From contig CAVTRI010000002.1 of assembly GCA_963737075.1 (NCBI GenBank), forward strand, positions 496,001-560,000: a stretch of DNA of 64,000 nucleotides. The letters run 5' to 3'. The notes below the pieces were generated by a model. The model made no database searches. It was given only the letters and a program-made list of their open reading frames with translations, and had not been told where the DNA came from. The stretch is from CAVTRI01 sp963737075 (lineage in GTDB: Bacteria > Actinomycetota > Acidimicrobiia > Acidimicrobiales > Palsa-688). The translations under genes and the position numbers were made by a program. Below are positions 1 through 9,238 of the stretch, in pieces; position 1 is the first letter of the stretch; each line of letters starts with the position of its first letter.

Positions 1-2069
<2,069 letters not shown>

Positions 2070-2520
2070 GGGCCTACTCCTGGGCAAGAGGGGGTGCGAG
2101 AGCCGTGCGGGCGCGCCAAACCCGCGCCGAAGCGGGGGGAGGCGTCATCAGAGAGACCACGGCAAGCACCAGTGTAGGACCGTGGACGTGCTAAAGCAAG
2201 CGAGCTTGCGCTCGGCGCGTGGTTTTCCCATGAGGGTAAGCCACTACCCCCCGGTTGGTCAAGCATCAGTAGGAGAAATCGGCTCCCGACCTGCACCTTC
2301 GCCGACCGCGATCCCGTGTCGCCGTGCCTGCTGGGCGCTCCCCCGCCTGCCGCCCCGACCCGACGCTGCCCCAACCCCGGCAACCCGCCCGGGCTGCTGG
2401 CCCGACCCCGGCCGGGGGATGCTTGCTTCGCGCGTGGCGGTACGGCACCCTGGTGACGAAGGGGACTGGGCCTCGGCTTGGTGGGACCGTCGTGTCGCGT
2501 CGAGAGATCGAGGAGCCCGC
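2070..2520. other. Divergent intergenic region between rpoB and the DivIVA-like gene
   Basis: This 451-bp stretch separates rpoB (leftward) from the DivIVA-like gene (rightward). It holds the candidate rpoB promoter listed separately, and a GAGGAG ribosome-binding site just before 2521. I see no convincing coding sequence on either strand; the open frames here are high-GC shadows. The roughly 160-nt stretch between the candidate rpoB promoter and its start would be an untranslated leader. Confidence 0.6.
2233..2262 (-). promoter_or_regulatory. Candidate housekeeping sigma promoter for rpoB
   Basis: On the minus strand TTGACC (2262-2257) and TACCCT (2238-2233) are separated by 18 bp. This matches a primary-sigma promoter and lies about 160 nt upstream of the rpoB start. 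It is the kind of promoter rpoB would need here, because it is physically separated from rplJL. The call rests on sequence match only. Confidence 0.45.
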
Positions 2521-3429
2521 ATGGAAGCAAGGACCGTCCCGTCATTTACCACCGCTATCCGTGGCTACGACCGCGAAGAGGTCGACGAGTACGTCGACTC
2601 GCTGGCCAAGGCCCTCGAGGACTTGGAGGAGTCAGAGGAGCAGAACCGGCGGCTGCAAGGCCACCTCAGCCGGTTGAACGCCCGCATCCACGAGCTCGAG
2701 GACCGCATCCGGACCGAGACCCCTCACACCGCCGGCGCACTCGGCGAGCGGATCACGCTGCTGCTGACCGAGGCCGAAGATGGCGCCACCCGGGCCATCG
2801 ACGAGGCAGAGGCAGAGGCGGCGGCGATCGTCGAGCGGGCCGAGGCCAGCGCCCGGACCATCGAGGAGGAGGCGGCGGCGATTGTCGAGCGGGCCGAGGC
2901 CAGCGCCCGGAACATCGAGGCCGAGGCCCGAAGCCAGGCCGCCCTCCTGGTCGCCGACGCCGACCGGCGCGCCACCGCCCGCACCCGCCAGGTGGAGGAG
3001 TGGGAGCAGCAGGTTGTCGCGCACACCCACGCCCAGCAGGCCTACCAGGCGCGCCTGCACCAGGACGCCGAGGACGCTCATCAGGCGCGCCTGGCCGACC
3101 TGTCGGTCAAGCGAGAGGCGGCGGTCTCGGCCCTGAGCGACGTTCGGGAGACTCTCGACAAGTTGCTCGAGCGTGTCGCCACCGAGGGCGACGTCCCGCT
3201 GCAGAGGGACGTCGACGAGATGGGGCCACCGGCGAGCCCCGACGACATCGATGCCGATCTGCCCTTGGACTCCGAGCCGGCTGAGGCCGAGGAAAGCGCG
3301 GCTGTATCGGCCGGCCCCGCCGCATTCGACCAGGAAGCCGACGGAAGCGAGAGGGCCCATCCCCACGAGGCGGGCAGCTCCTCGATGGGATCCTTCGAGC
3401 CGATCACCGAGACCTTCCGCATCACCTGA
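2521..3429 (+). CDS. DivIVA-domain coiled-coil protein
   Basis: 302 residues. The N-terminus FTTAIRGYDREEVDEYVDSL (about residues 9-28) is the DivIVA/Wag31 membrane-targeting signature. A long Glu/Ala/Arg-rich coiled coil follows to about residue 225, then an acidic, low-complexity tail ending in FEPITETFRIT. DivIVA proteins bind curved membrane and organise polar growth or septation; that role is inferred from the family. ATG at 2521 is preceded by GAGGAG, which decides the start against longer in-frame extensions. An 18-residue unit beginning AAAIVERAEASAR is duplicated in tandem (DNA 2818-2871 and 2872-2925). The gene lies divergent from rpoB inside what is normally the rplJL-rpoBC operon. 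Confidence 0.85.
   Translation: MEARTVPSFTTAIRGYDREEVDEYVDSLAKALEDLEESEEQNRRLQGHLSRLNARIHELEDRIRTETPHTAGALGERITLLLTEAEDGATRAIDEAEAEAAAIVERAEASARTIEEEAAAIVERAEASARNIEAEARSQAALLVADADRRATARTRQVEEWEQQVVAHTHAQQAYQARLHQDAEDAHQARLADLSVKREAAVSALSDVRETLDKLLERVATEGDVPLQRDVDEMGPPASPDDIDADLPLDSEPAEAEESAAVSAGPAAFDQEADGSERAHPHEAGSSSMGSFEPITETFRIT
2818..2925 (+). repeat. Tandem 54-bp duplication inside the DivIVA-like gene
   Basis: Two adjacent 54-bp units (2818-2871, 2872-2925) encode nearly identical 18-residue coiled-coil segments that start AAAIVERAEASAR and differ only at the end. The length is a multiple of three, so the frame is kept. This extends the coiled coil by about five heptad-like turns. Confidence 0.85.
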
Positions 3430-3453
3430 CGGTCCCGCGCCCGGACTTGACGG

Positions 3454-3496
3454 TGGCGCGCGGCGTGGAGGCTCAGAGCCTTTACGCCGCGCGCCA
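3454..3496. repeat. 43-bp GC-rich hairpin, copy A1 of a dispersed element
   Basis: A perfect 11-bp inverted repeat, TGGCGCGCGGC (3454-3464) and GCCGCGCGCCA (3486-3496), encloses a 21-nt loop. The loop itself holds AGGCT CAG AGCCT (3469-3481), so the whole unit folds into one long hairpin. It could end transcription of the DivIVA-like gene, but no T-tract follows. The same 11-21-11 geometry recurs at 3600-3642, 19318-19360 and 19464-19506. Confidence 0.8.
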
Positions 3497-3599
3497 GCGT
3501 GCAGGTCGGCTCCTCGACCGGCGTCACGCTGCGCGCGAGTGCGCCACTGAGGCGTCGTCGCGCGCATCGTGGGCCGGACGGCGCCCAATCATGGCGCTA

Positions 3600-3642
3600 C
3601 GCCGCGCGGCGTACCCGCCTCATGGTCTCACACCGCGCGCCA
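3600..3642. repeat. 43-bp GC-rich hairpin, copy A2
   Basis: The arms are CGCCGCGCGGC (3600-3610) and ACCGCGCGCCA (3632-3642), around a 21-nt loop that begins GTACCCGCCTC. It starts 146 bp after copy A1. The loop resembles that of copy B2 at 19464, sharing TACCCGCCTC and a terminal AC. The final codons of the membrane-protein gene on the minus strand lie inside this unit. Confidence 0.7.
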
Positions 3643-4107
3643 GCGGGTGGCCGGCCGGGCTACCCTGACGCCCCGCAAGGCGACGAAAGCCAGCAGCGCC
3701 AACCCGCTTGCCGCGGCAAGCTCGTGCGGCATGCGGTGCGGCGCCTCGCGCTGGATCGCGTTGTGGAAGCGCTGGAACCACCGCGGAAACGGATTGAACC
3801 CGAAGAAATACTGACATGGCTTATCGAGGTCAAATACGGCCGCGCCCGCCATCCCGGCGACCGTCGCCAGCCGGGCTTCTCGCGGCGCCAGCCCGGCGGA
3901 GACGGCCATCGCCGTCAGCCCCGCGCACCCGTCGCAGCGGGCGACCCGGAGGAAGTCGTCCGACCAGCCGTCCTGTTCCGGCGCCCAGTGAGGGCAGTTG
4001 TCCATCACCAGGTGGGAGACGGCGCCCGCCGCGAAAGCGGCCAACGGGTGCCTCCGTGCGACCGACCCGATCACCGCTCCGGCCAGCACGTGCGAGGTGA
4101 CCAGCAC
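3628..4107 (-). CDS. Small multi-pass membrane protein, YdjM/DUF457-like
   Basis: About 159 residues starting at a GTG (LVTSHVLAGAVIGSVARRHP). It has hydrophobic segments, conserved-looking His and Asp residues in AVSHLVMDNCPHWAPE (around residues 30-45), and a further hydrophobic stretch near the C-terminus. The N-terminal SHVLAGAVIG followed by a DxxPH motif resembles the inner-membrane metal-dependent hydrolase-like YdjM/DUF457 group. No biochemical function can be assigned. The start lacks a strong ribosome-binding site and is uncertain. The last residues (ATRWRAV) are encoded by hairpin repeat A2, so the C-terminus was probably reshaped by that element. It sits between rplL and rpoB in the same direction. 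Confidence 0.55.
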   Translation of the reverse strand: MLVTSHVLAGAVIGSVARRHPLAAFAAGAVSHLVMDNCPHWAPEQDGWSDDFLRVARCDGCAGLTAMAVSAGLAPREARLATVAGMAGAAVFDLDKPCQYFFGFNPFPRWFQRFHNAIQREAPHRMPHELAAASGLALLAFVALRGVRVARPATRWRAV

Positions 4108-4153
4108 CCGCCGATGGTGCCACGCCCGCGCCCCGACCGCGGCGCGGGGGCGG

Positions 4154-4543
4154 CTACTTGAGCTCGACGGTGGCGCCCGCGCCTTCGAGTTGTGCCTTCG
4201 CCTTCTCGGCGTCCTCCTTGCTGACCTTCTCCAGGACCGGCTTGGGCGCCGCGTCAACGAGGTCCTTGGCCTCCTTGAGACCGAGGCTGGTCAGCGAACG
4301 CACCTCCTTGATCACCTGGATCTTCTTGTCGCCGGCGGCGGTGAGAACGACGTCGAACTCGTCCTGCTCCTCCTCCACTGGGGCCTCAGGGCCCCCTCCG
4401 CCGGGCGCGGCGGCGACACCGGCCACGGCGACCGGCGCGGCCGCGCTGACGCCGAAGCGCTCTTCGAACTCTTTCAGGAGCTCGGACAGCTCGAGGACGG
4501 TCAGGTTGGCGATGCTGTCGAGGATCTCTTCCTTGGTTGCCAT
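4154..4543 (-). CDS. rplL: 50S ribosomal protein L7/L12
   Basis: 129 residues with the complete family layout. The N-terminal dimerisation and L10-binding helix pair is LTVLELSELLKEFEERFGV. An Ala/Gly/Pro-rich hinge follows (about residues 36-55). The C-terminal factor-binding domain contains KKIQVIKEVRSLTSLGLKEA. It forms the ribosomal stalk that recruits translation GTPases. AGGAG lies about 10 nt before the ATG. It is the last gene of the rplJ-rplL pair, 14 bp after rplJ, and is not followed directly by rpoB. Confidence 0.97.
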   Translation of the reverse strand: MATKEEILDSIANLTVLELSELLKEFEERFGVSAAAPVAVAGVAAAPGGGGPEAPVEEEQDEFDVVLTAAGDKKIQVIKEVRSLTSLGLKEAKDLVDAAPKPVLEKVSKEDAEKAKAQLEGAGATVELK

Positions 4544-4557
4544 GATTCGTTTGACTC

Positions 4558-5217
4558 CTACGGTTGGACTTCAGGGGGGGATTGCTCAGACGAGGACTCG
4601 GTCGGTTGCTCGGACGACGAGTCAGCGATGGACGACGACTCGGTCGGTTGCTCAGACGACGAGTCAGCGATGGACGACGACTCGGTCGGTTGCTCGGACG
4701 AGCGCTGGTCGACGAGAGCCTTCAGCCCGTACGCGAGGTTGCGAGGCAGCGCCGCCAGCAGGCCGGCCAGCTGCTGCAATGGTGCCGCCAGGCCGCCCGC
4801 GAAGCGGGCAAGAAGCACCTCACGTGACGGCAGCTCAGCCAGAGCCGCGGTCTCGCGGGCGTCCAACACCTTCTGGCCGAGCACGCCGCCCTTGACGACC
4901 AGCGTCGGGTTGGTGCGGCTGAAGTCCCGCAGCGTCCTGGCGGCCGCGGCTGCGTCCCCCTTGACGAACGCGATCGCGGTCGGGCCCTCGATCATGCCGT
5001 GGAGCGCTTCCAGGCCGAGGTCCTGGGCGGCGAAGCGCACCAACGTGTTCTTGTAAATCTTGTACTCGGCGCCGGTCGGGGTCAGGTTGCGGCGCAGCTG
5101 GGCGAGGTCTTTGACCTTCAGCCCGCGGTACTCGGTCAGGATGGAGGCGTCGGCCTCGGTCAAGCGCTGGCGCACCTCGTCGACCACGGCCACCTTCTCC
5201 GCTCTCGGGTTGTCCAT
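4558..5217 (-). CDS. rplJ: 50S ribosomal protein L10 with repeated C-terminal tail
   Basis: 219 residues. The body is typical L10 (ADASILTEYRGLKVKDLAQL, YKIYKNTLVRFAA, GPTAIAFVKGD), and it anchors L7/L12 dimers to the ribosome. I use ATG at 5217, because GGAGG is 5 nt upstream and would be too close to the GTG at 5223. Beyond the normal end the protein has an acidic Ser/Glu tail in which the 14-residue unit SSEQPTESSSIADS is repeated twice, plus a partial third copy. The DNA repeat is 42 bp (see 4595-4700). The tail adds about 45 residues to the usual length. Confidence 0.95.
   Translation of the reverse strand: MDNPRAEKVAVVDEVRQRLTEADASILTEYRGLKVKDLAQLRRNLTPTGAEYKIYKNTLVRFAAQDLGLEALHGMIEGPTAIAFVKGDAAAAARTLRDFSRTNPTLVVKGGVLGQKVLDARETAALAELPSREVLLARFAGGLAAPLQQLAGLLAALPRNLAYGLKALVDQRSSEQPTESSSIADSSSEQPTESSSIADSSSEQPTESSSEQSPPEVQP
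4595..4700 (-). repeat. 42-bp tandem repeat in the rplJ 3' end
   Basis: GACTCGGTCGGTTGCTC (plus-strand reading) recurs at 4595, 4637 and 4679, an exact 42-bp period. Each unit encodes SSEQPTESSSIADS in L10. The third copy is incomplete. Confidence 0.9.
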
Positions 5218-5419
5218 CGTCACCTCCTTCTCGTCGTTCGCAACCTGACGCGCGAACAGACCACAACAGAGGTGCCGCTCGCCTCGTCAGGCCGGGCCCC
5301 TTCGGGCCCGCTTTGGCGCCCCGCAGGGGCGCACCGGATGTCTTCGGCTCGGACCGCCCGCCCCGGAGCGGGACGGCGGGTATGTCGGGCGGACAGCGTA
5401 GCCGCTGGTAGCCGACCGG
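5218..5419 (-). promoter_or_regulatory. Candidate L10-type leader upstream of rplJ
   Basis: This 202-nt untranslated region separates rplA from rplJ and is rich in stable hairpins. GGGCCC (5294-5299) pairs with GGGCCC (5304-5309) around a 4-nt loop (GAAG in the RNA). GCGCCCC (5316-5322) pairs with GGGGCGC (5326-5332). A third GC-rich stem lies near 5355-5380. Many bacteria have an autoregulatory L10-L12 binding leader at exactly this place. The position and structure fit, but I cannot match the consensus without a covariance search. Confidence 0.5.
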
Positions 5420-6148
5420 TCAGCTCGCCGCGACCAGCTCCTCGTCGGAGACACGCAGGGCGTTGACGTCCACGTCGACGCCGGGCCCCATGCTGGAGCT
5501 CACCGCCACCGACTTGATGTACCGGCCCTTGGCCGCCGCTGGCTTGGCACGGTTGATTTCCTCAACGACGGCCCGGAAGTTGGCCAGCAGCTGCTGGCGG
5601 GTGAAGCTGACCTTTCCGATCGGCACCTGCACGACACCCCGGCTGCGGGTATCGGCGCGGTATTCGACCCGGCCACCCTTGAAGTCGGTCACCGCCTTGG
5701 AGACGTCTGCGGTCACGGTGCCGGTCTTGGGGTTGGGCATCAACCCGCGCGGCCCAAGCTTGCGGCCGAGGCGGCCGACCTGGCCCATCAGGTCCGGCGT
5801 GGCGATCGCGACGTCGAAGTCCATCATCCCGCCGTCGACCTTCGCGACCAGGTCGTCGGCGCCGACGATGTCAGCCCCGGCGGCGCGGGCCGCCTCCGCG
5901 GCGGAGCCGGCGGCGAACACCGCCACCCGCACCGGTTTGCCGGTGCCCGACGGCAGGCCGACGGTGCCGCGCACGACCTGATCGGCCTTGCGCGGGTCGA
6001 CACCAAGGCGGACCGCCAGCTCGACGGTTTCGTCGAAGCCGGCGCGAGCCAGGCTCTTCACAAGGTCAAGGGCTTCGCCCGGCCCGTAGGTGCGCTGACG
6101 GTCGAAACGCTTGGCCGCGTCGACGTACTTCTTTCCTCGTTGCGGCAT
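5420..6148 (-). CDS. rplA: 50S ribosomal protein L1
   Basis: 242 residues from the ATG at 6148, which has GGGAGG 7 nt upstream; a longer in-frame extension was rejected. It carries L1 hallmarks: GKKYVDAAKRFDRQRTY at the start, FDETVELAVRLGVDPRKADQ, and the conserved loop RKLGPRGLMPNPKTGTVT. It binds 23S rRNA at the L1 stalk and in many species represses its own mRNA. It follows rplK by 102 bp and is the 3' end of the secE-nusG-rplK-rplA set. Confidence 0.97.
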   Translation of the reverse strand: MPQRGKKYVDAAKRFDRQRTYGPGEALDLVKSLARAGFDETVELAVRLGVDPRKADQVVRGTVGLPSGTGKPVRVAVFAAGSAAEAARAAGADIVGADDLVAKVDGGMMDFDVAIATPDLMGQVGRLGRKLGPRGLMPNPKTGTVTADVSKAVTDFKGGRVEYRADTRSRGVVQVPIGKVSFTRQQLLANFRAVVEEINRAKPAAAKGRYIKSVAVSSSMGPGVDVDVNALRVSDEELVAAS

Positions 6149-6250
6149 GCTTTGCCTCCCTCTCGTAGTTGACGGCGGGCGGGGTGAGGTCCTCCCCAGC
6201 CTCGCCAAAGGGTGAGCGGCCCAGGATACCGGCAACGAGCCGGCGGCCGT

Positions 6251-6679
6251 CTACGCCTCGAGGGTGATGCCCATCGAACGGGCGGTGCCCGCGACCTGCG
6301 CCTTCGCGGCTTCCAGATCGTTCGCGTTGAGGTCGGGCATCTTGATCTGGGCGATCTCCGTCAGCTGAGCATCGGTGACCGATCCGACCGTCTCCCGCCC
6401 GCTGGTCTCCGCGCCCTTTTCCACTCCCGCCGCCTGCCGCAGCAGCACGGGGGTCGGAGGGGTCTTGAGAATGAACGAGAACGAGCGGTCCTCGAAGATG
6501 GTGATCTCCACCGGGATGACCTGACCGGCCTTGTCCTCGGTGGCCGCGTTGTATTGCCTCACGAACTCCATCGTCTGCACGCCGTGGGGCCCGAGGGCGG
6601 TCCCCACCGGTGGCGCCGGCGTCGCCTTGCCGGCGGGCAGTTGGATCTTGACGATGGCGGCGACGCGCCGCTTGGCCAT
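6251..6679 (-). CDS. rplK: 50S ribosomal protein L11
   Basis: 142 residues, full length. The N-terminal domain has IVKIQLPAGKATPAPPVGTA (the thiostrepton-region proline helix). The C-terminal RNA-binding domain has GSVTDAQLTEIAQIKMPDLN. The protein binds the GTPase-associated centre of 23S rRNA. It starts 17 bp after the nusG stop, with GAGGAG upstream. Confidence 0.97.
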   Translation of the reverse strand: MAKRRVAAIVKIQLPAGKATPAPPVGTALGPHGVQTMEFVRQYNAATEDKAGQVIPVEITIFEDRSFSFILKTPPTPVLLRQAAGVEKGAETSGRETVGSVTDAQLTEIAQIKMPDLNANDLEAAKAQVAGTARSMGITLEA

Positions 6680-6696
6680 GGCTTTGCGTACTCCTC

Positions 6697-7407
6697 TTAC
6701 AGCTTCGCCACCTGGGCGAAGTCGAGCTCGACGGGCGTCTCCCGTCCGAAGATGTTGACCAGCACCTTGAGCTTGAGCTGGTCCTCGTTGATCTCGGCAA
6801 TGGTGCCGCTGAAGTCGGCGAACGGCCCCTCCTTGACCCGTACCGACTCCCCTTCCTCGTACTCCAGGCGGGGGCGGCTCTTCTTCGCCGCACCCTCGAC
6901 GTCGTCCGCCTTCACCTGCAGGATGCTCTCCACCTCGCGTCGGGACAGCGGCGTGGGTCGGGCACCCAGCCCGACGAAACCCGTGACACCGGGGGTGTTG
7001 CGGACCACGTACCAGGAGTCGTCATCCAGATCCATGCGGACCATCAGGTAGCCCGGGAAGACCTTCTTGGAGACGACCTGCTTCTTGCCGTTTTTGAACT
7101 CGATGACGTCCTCCATCGGGATGACGGCCTCGAAGATGCGCTCCTCCATATTCATGGAGGCGATGCGGCTCTCCAGGTTGGACTTCACCTTGTTCTCGTA
7201 GCCGGCGTAGCTGTGGATCACGTACCACTGGCCGGAGCGGTCGTACGGGCTCTCAACGACCGTGGCTTCAGCGTCCTCCTCGGCTGGCTCCGGGGCGCCA
7301 TCTTCGGGGGGCGCATCCGGGGGCGAGGGGACCTCGTCCGCGGCGAGGTCGGCGGTGCCCGTCTCTACGGGCGCGTCATCATCAGAAGGCAGGAGATCGT
7401 CAGTCAT
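6697..7407 (-). CDS. nusG: Transcription termination/antitermination factor NusG
   Basis: 236 residues. An acidic low-complexity N-terminal extension (about residues 1-55) precedes the NGN domain (WYVIHSYAGYENKVKSNLES, FPGYLMVRMDLDDDSW, NTPGVTGFVG). The C-terminal KOW domain is VKEGPFADFSGTIAEIN. It binds RNA polymerase and links it to Rho or the ribosome. Acidic N-terminal extensions are common in actinobacterial NusG. It begins 4 nt after secE, so the two are probably co-translated. Confidence 0.96.
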   Translation of the reverse strand: MTDDLLPSDDDAPVETGTADLAADEVPSPPDAPPEDGAPEPAEEDAEATVVESPYDRSGQWYVIHSYAGYENKVKSNLESRIASMNMEERIFEAVIPMEDVIEFKNGKKQVVSKKVFPGYLMVRMDLDDDSWYVVRNTPGVTGFVGLGARPTPLSRREVESILQVKADDVEGAAKKSRPRLEYEEGESVRVKEGPFADFSGTIAEINEDQLKLKVLVNIFGRETPVELDFAQVAKL

Positions 7408-7411
7408 GGCA

Positions 7412-7729
7412 CTACTTGAAGAGGAAGACGGCCAGCTTCGAAAAGCCGACGTCGAGACCGAAGATGAGGGCCATCAGGAGGGCCAGGGTGATGAACACCA
7501 CCGTCGAGTAGTTGATCGTCTCCGCTCGGGTGGGCCACGCCACCTTGCGCATCTCGACATTGACCTCGTGGAGGAACTGTCGAGGCGTGGCTCGCCGACG
7601 AGGCGCGCCGGGCTGAGTCGGCCGAGGCCGGCGCTCGGTGGGCTCCGGACGGCGAGCGGCGGGGGCGCCGTCCTCGCCGACCTGGCCCTGGCGCTGCATC
7701 AGGCGCCTCTGTTGTCGGTTCATGCTCAC
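7412..7729 (-). CDS. secE: Preprotein translocase subunit SecE
   Basis: 105 residues. A basic, proline-rich cytoplasmic N-terminus (about 1-55) leads into FLHEVNVEMRKVAWPTRAET, the SecE amphipathic signature, and one transmembrane helix (TVVFITLALLMALIFGLDVG). It is the essential clamp of the SecYEG channel. GTG at 7729 has AAGG 8 nt upstream; ATG at 7723 is an alternative. It sits directly between tRNA-Trp and nusG, the standard arrangement. Confidence 0.93.
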   Translation of the reverse strand: MSMNRQQRRLMQRQGQVGEDGAPAARRPEPTERRPRPTQPGAPRRRATPRQFLHEVNVEMRKVAWPTRAETINYSTVVFITLALLMALIFGLDVGFSKLAVFLFK

Positions 7730-7760
7730 GTGCGTGGCCTTTTCACTACATTGCGAAGAG

Positions 7761-7833
7761 CAGGGCAGGAGGGAGTCGAACCCCCAACCGCCGGTTTTGG
7801 AGACCGGTGCTCTGCCATTTGAGCTACTGCCCT
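7761..7833 (-). tRNA. tRNA-Trp (CCA)
   Basis: Cloverleaf on the minus strand. Acceptor AGGGCAG (7833-7827) pairs with CTGCCCT (7768-7762). The anticodon loop is CTCCAAA with anticodon CCA, and the T loop is TTCGACT. CCA is not encoded. It lies 32 bp before secE, the usual place for tRNA-Trp in actinobacteria. Confidence 0.95.
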
Positions 7834-7918
7834 CTGTGGATCAGCGCGCGTCCGGGGTCCTTCCCCGCAGGAGGATACCACCCGCCGCCACGAACTGGAC
7901 CGGCGGGTCCCGAGGCGC

Positions 7919-8320
7919 TCAGCTTGCGTGGCGGTGCCGGCTCATCCAGGCCAGGACGCCGGCCGCGCCGGCCGCAGCCGCCGCGGCGGCCACGCCGCCG
8001 ACGAGCAGCACCCGGCCGTTGCGATCCACCACGTGCGCGGACCCGCCTCGACCGGACTCCGCGTTGAGAGCGGCGAGCAGGTCGGCCAGCGTCCCCGGCT
8101 CCGGTTGACGGGCGTCGGCGCGGAGGGTGTGCATCATCCGCAGCATCCGTCGGTACCCGGCCACTTCCGCCTGGCAGCGCAGGCAGTGCTCCACATGGGC
8201 GCGGGCGCGGCCCCTGGCCCGGCCGTCGTCGTCCGCCAGGGACGGCAGCATCTCGGCTACCGCTTCGCACGCGGGGGTGCGCCGCTGGATCAGCTCGAGC
8301 AGGTCAGCTGGCGCGCGCAT
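7919..8320 (-). CDS. Putative zinc-binding anti-sigma factor
   Basis: 133 residues. A central HxxxCxxC motif (H42, C46, C49 in AHVEHCLRCQAEV) matches ZAS-type anti-sigma factors. One C-terminal transmembrane helix (VLLVGGVAAAAAAAGAAGVL, about 104-123) suggests membrane tethering. The gene overlaps the upstream ECF sigma gene by 17 nt, so the pair is translationally coupled and the protein should hold that sigma factor inactive. The inducing signal is unknown. Confidence 0.75.
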   Translation of the reverse strand: MRAPADLLELIQRRTPACEAVAEMLPSLADDDGRARGRARAHVEHCLRCQAEVAGYRRMLRMMHTLRADARQPEPGTLADLLAALNAESGRGGSAHVVDRNGRVLLVGGVAAAAAAAGAAGVLAWMSRHRHAS

Positions 8321-9050
8321 CAGCCTGGTCACGAGCAGGGGGTTCGGCCGCCTCTTGCCGGGCCGTGGTGTCGGCGAGCAACTCCCGAAGCCGGCGGCGG
8401 GCTCGGTGCAGCCGGACCTTCGCCGCCGCCTCGCTGATCCCCAACTCCGCGGCAATGGCGCCGTGTGGCAGGTCGTAGATGTCACGAAGCACCACCACCT
8501 GGCGCAGAGGCCACGGCAGCTCAGCGAGGGCACCCGCCAACCGAGCCCGCTCGTCCGAGACGGCAAACCGCTGCTCAGGATCGTGGTCGCGGCGCTCGTC
8601 AGTGACCGGGTCGTCGTCGGCAAGCGGCTCGGTCCGGGCCCGGGCCCGCTTGGCCAGCGTCGTCGCCGCGCAGTTCGCGGTGATCCGGTAGAGCCAGGTG
8701 GTGAACTGGGCGTCCCCCCGGAACCGACGCAGGCCGCGGTATGCCCGCAGGTAGGCGTCCTGGACGACGTCGCGAGCATCGTCGTCGTGGCCGGTGAGCC
8801 GATAAGCCAGCGTGTAGGTGTCGGCGTAGGTCACCCGGACGAGCTCGTCGAGGGCTCGCCGGTCCCCGTCCCTCGACGCGTGGACGAGGTCCGCGAGATC
8901 AGAACGCCCGTCCTCGGATGCGCCCCCTTTCCGATCGCCCCATAGCCGCCAACGCCTGCTGTCGGTCTCGACCACGTCCGGCGCGTCACTCACCGCCGCG
9001 ACGCTACTACCGGAGGGCAACCGCCCAGGAGAGGTGCGAGCAGGGCGCAA
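8304..9050 (-). CDS. ECF-family RNA polymerase sigma factor
   Basis: Up to 248 residues. Sigma-2 region: RALDELVRVTYADTYTLAYR, with DDARDVVQDAYLRAYRGL and FTTWLYRITANCA. Sigma-4 region: LAELPWPLRQVVVLRDIYDL, with GAIAAELGISEAAAKVRLHR. No sigma-3 domain. The first 25 residues look unlike the family; a GTG start at VSDAPDVVETDS is a plausible shorter alternative. The 3' end overlaps the anti-sigma gene. The pair is inserted between rpmG and tRNA-Trp, which are usually adjacent or separated by other genes. Confidence 0.85.
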   Translation of the reverse strand: MRPARTSPGRLPSGSSVAAVSDAPDVVETDSRRWRLWGDRKGGASEDGRSDLADLVHASRDGDRRALDELVRVTYADTYTLAYRLTGHDDDARDVVQDAYLRAYRGLRRFRGDAQFTTWLYRITANCAATTLAKRARARTEPLADDDPVTDERRDHDPEQRFAVSDERARLAGALAELPWPLRQVVVLRDIYDLPHGAIAAELGISEAAAKVRLHRARRRLRELLADTTARQEAAEPPARDQADARAS

Positions 9051-9054
9051 CTCG

Positions 9055-9219
9055 CTAGCGGGTCTCCTTGTGCAAGGTGTGGCGACGGTCCCAGCGGCAG
9101 TACTTCTGCATCTCGATCCGCTCGCGGTCGTTCTGCCGGTTTTTCATGGTGATGTAGTTGCGGCGCTTGCAAACGTCGCAGGCCAACGTCACCTTCACTC
9201 TCTTCTCGTTCTTTGGCAC
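9055..9219 (-). CDS. rpmG: 50S ribosomal protein L33
   Basis: 54 residues from a GTG start: PKNEKRVKVTLACDVCKRRN at the N-terminus, later YITMKNRQNDRERIEM and KYCRWDRRHTLHKETR. It is a component of the large subunit. CxxC is present at the front, but the second pair has only one cysteine (C-R-W-D), as in other partly C-minus L33 forms. It lies 19 bp downstream of the tRNA-Met 3' end. Confidence 0.93.
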   Translation of the reverse strand: MPKNEKRVKVTLACDVCKRRNYITMKNRQNDRERIEMQKYCRWDRRHTLHKETR

Positions 9220-9238
9220 GCAAACCTCCTTCCAAACG

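Noticed and set aside
3454..3496. Hairpin A1 as a plain Rho-independent terminator
   Set aside because: No T-tract follows on either strand, and the unit is one of four dispersed copies; a terminator role is possible but does not explain the repeat pattern.
9055..9219. Loss of one zinc cysteine in L33 as an anomaly
   Set aside because: L33 forms with only one cysteine in the second pair (YCxRD) exist in other bacteria, so it is not remarkable.
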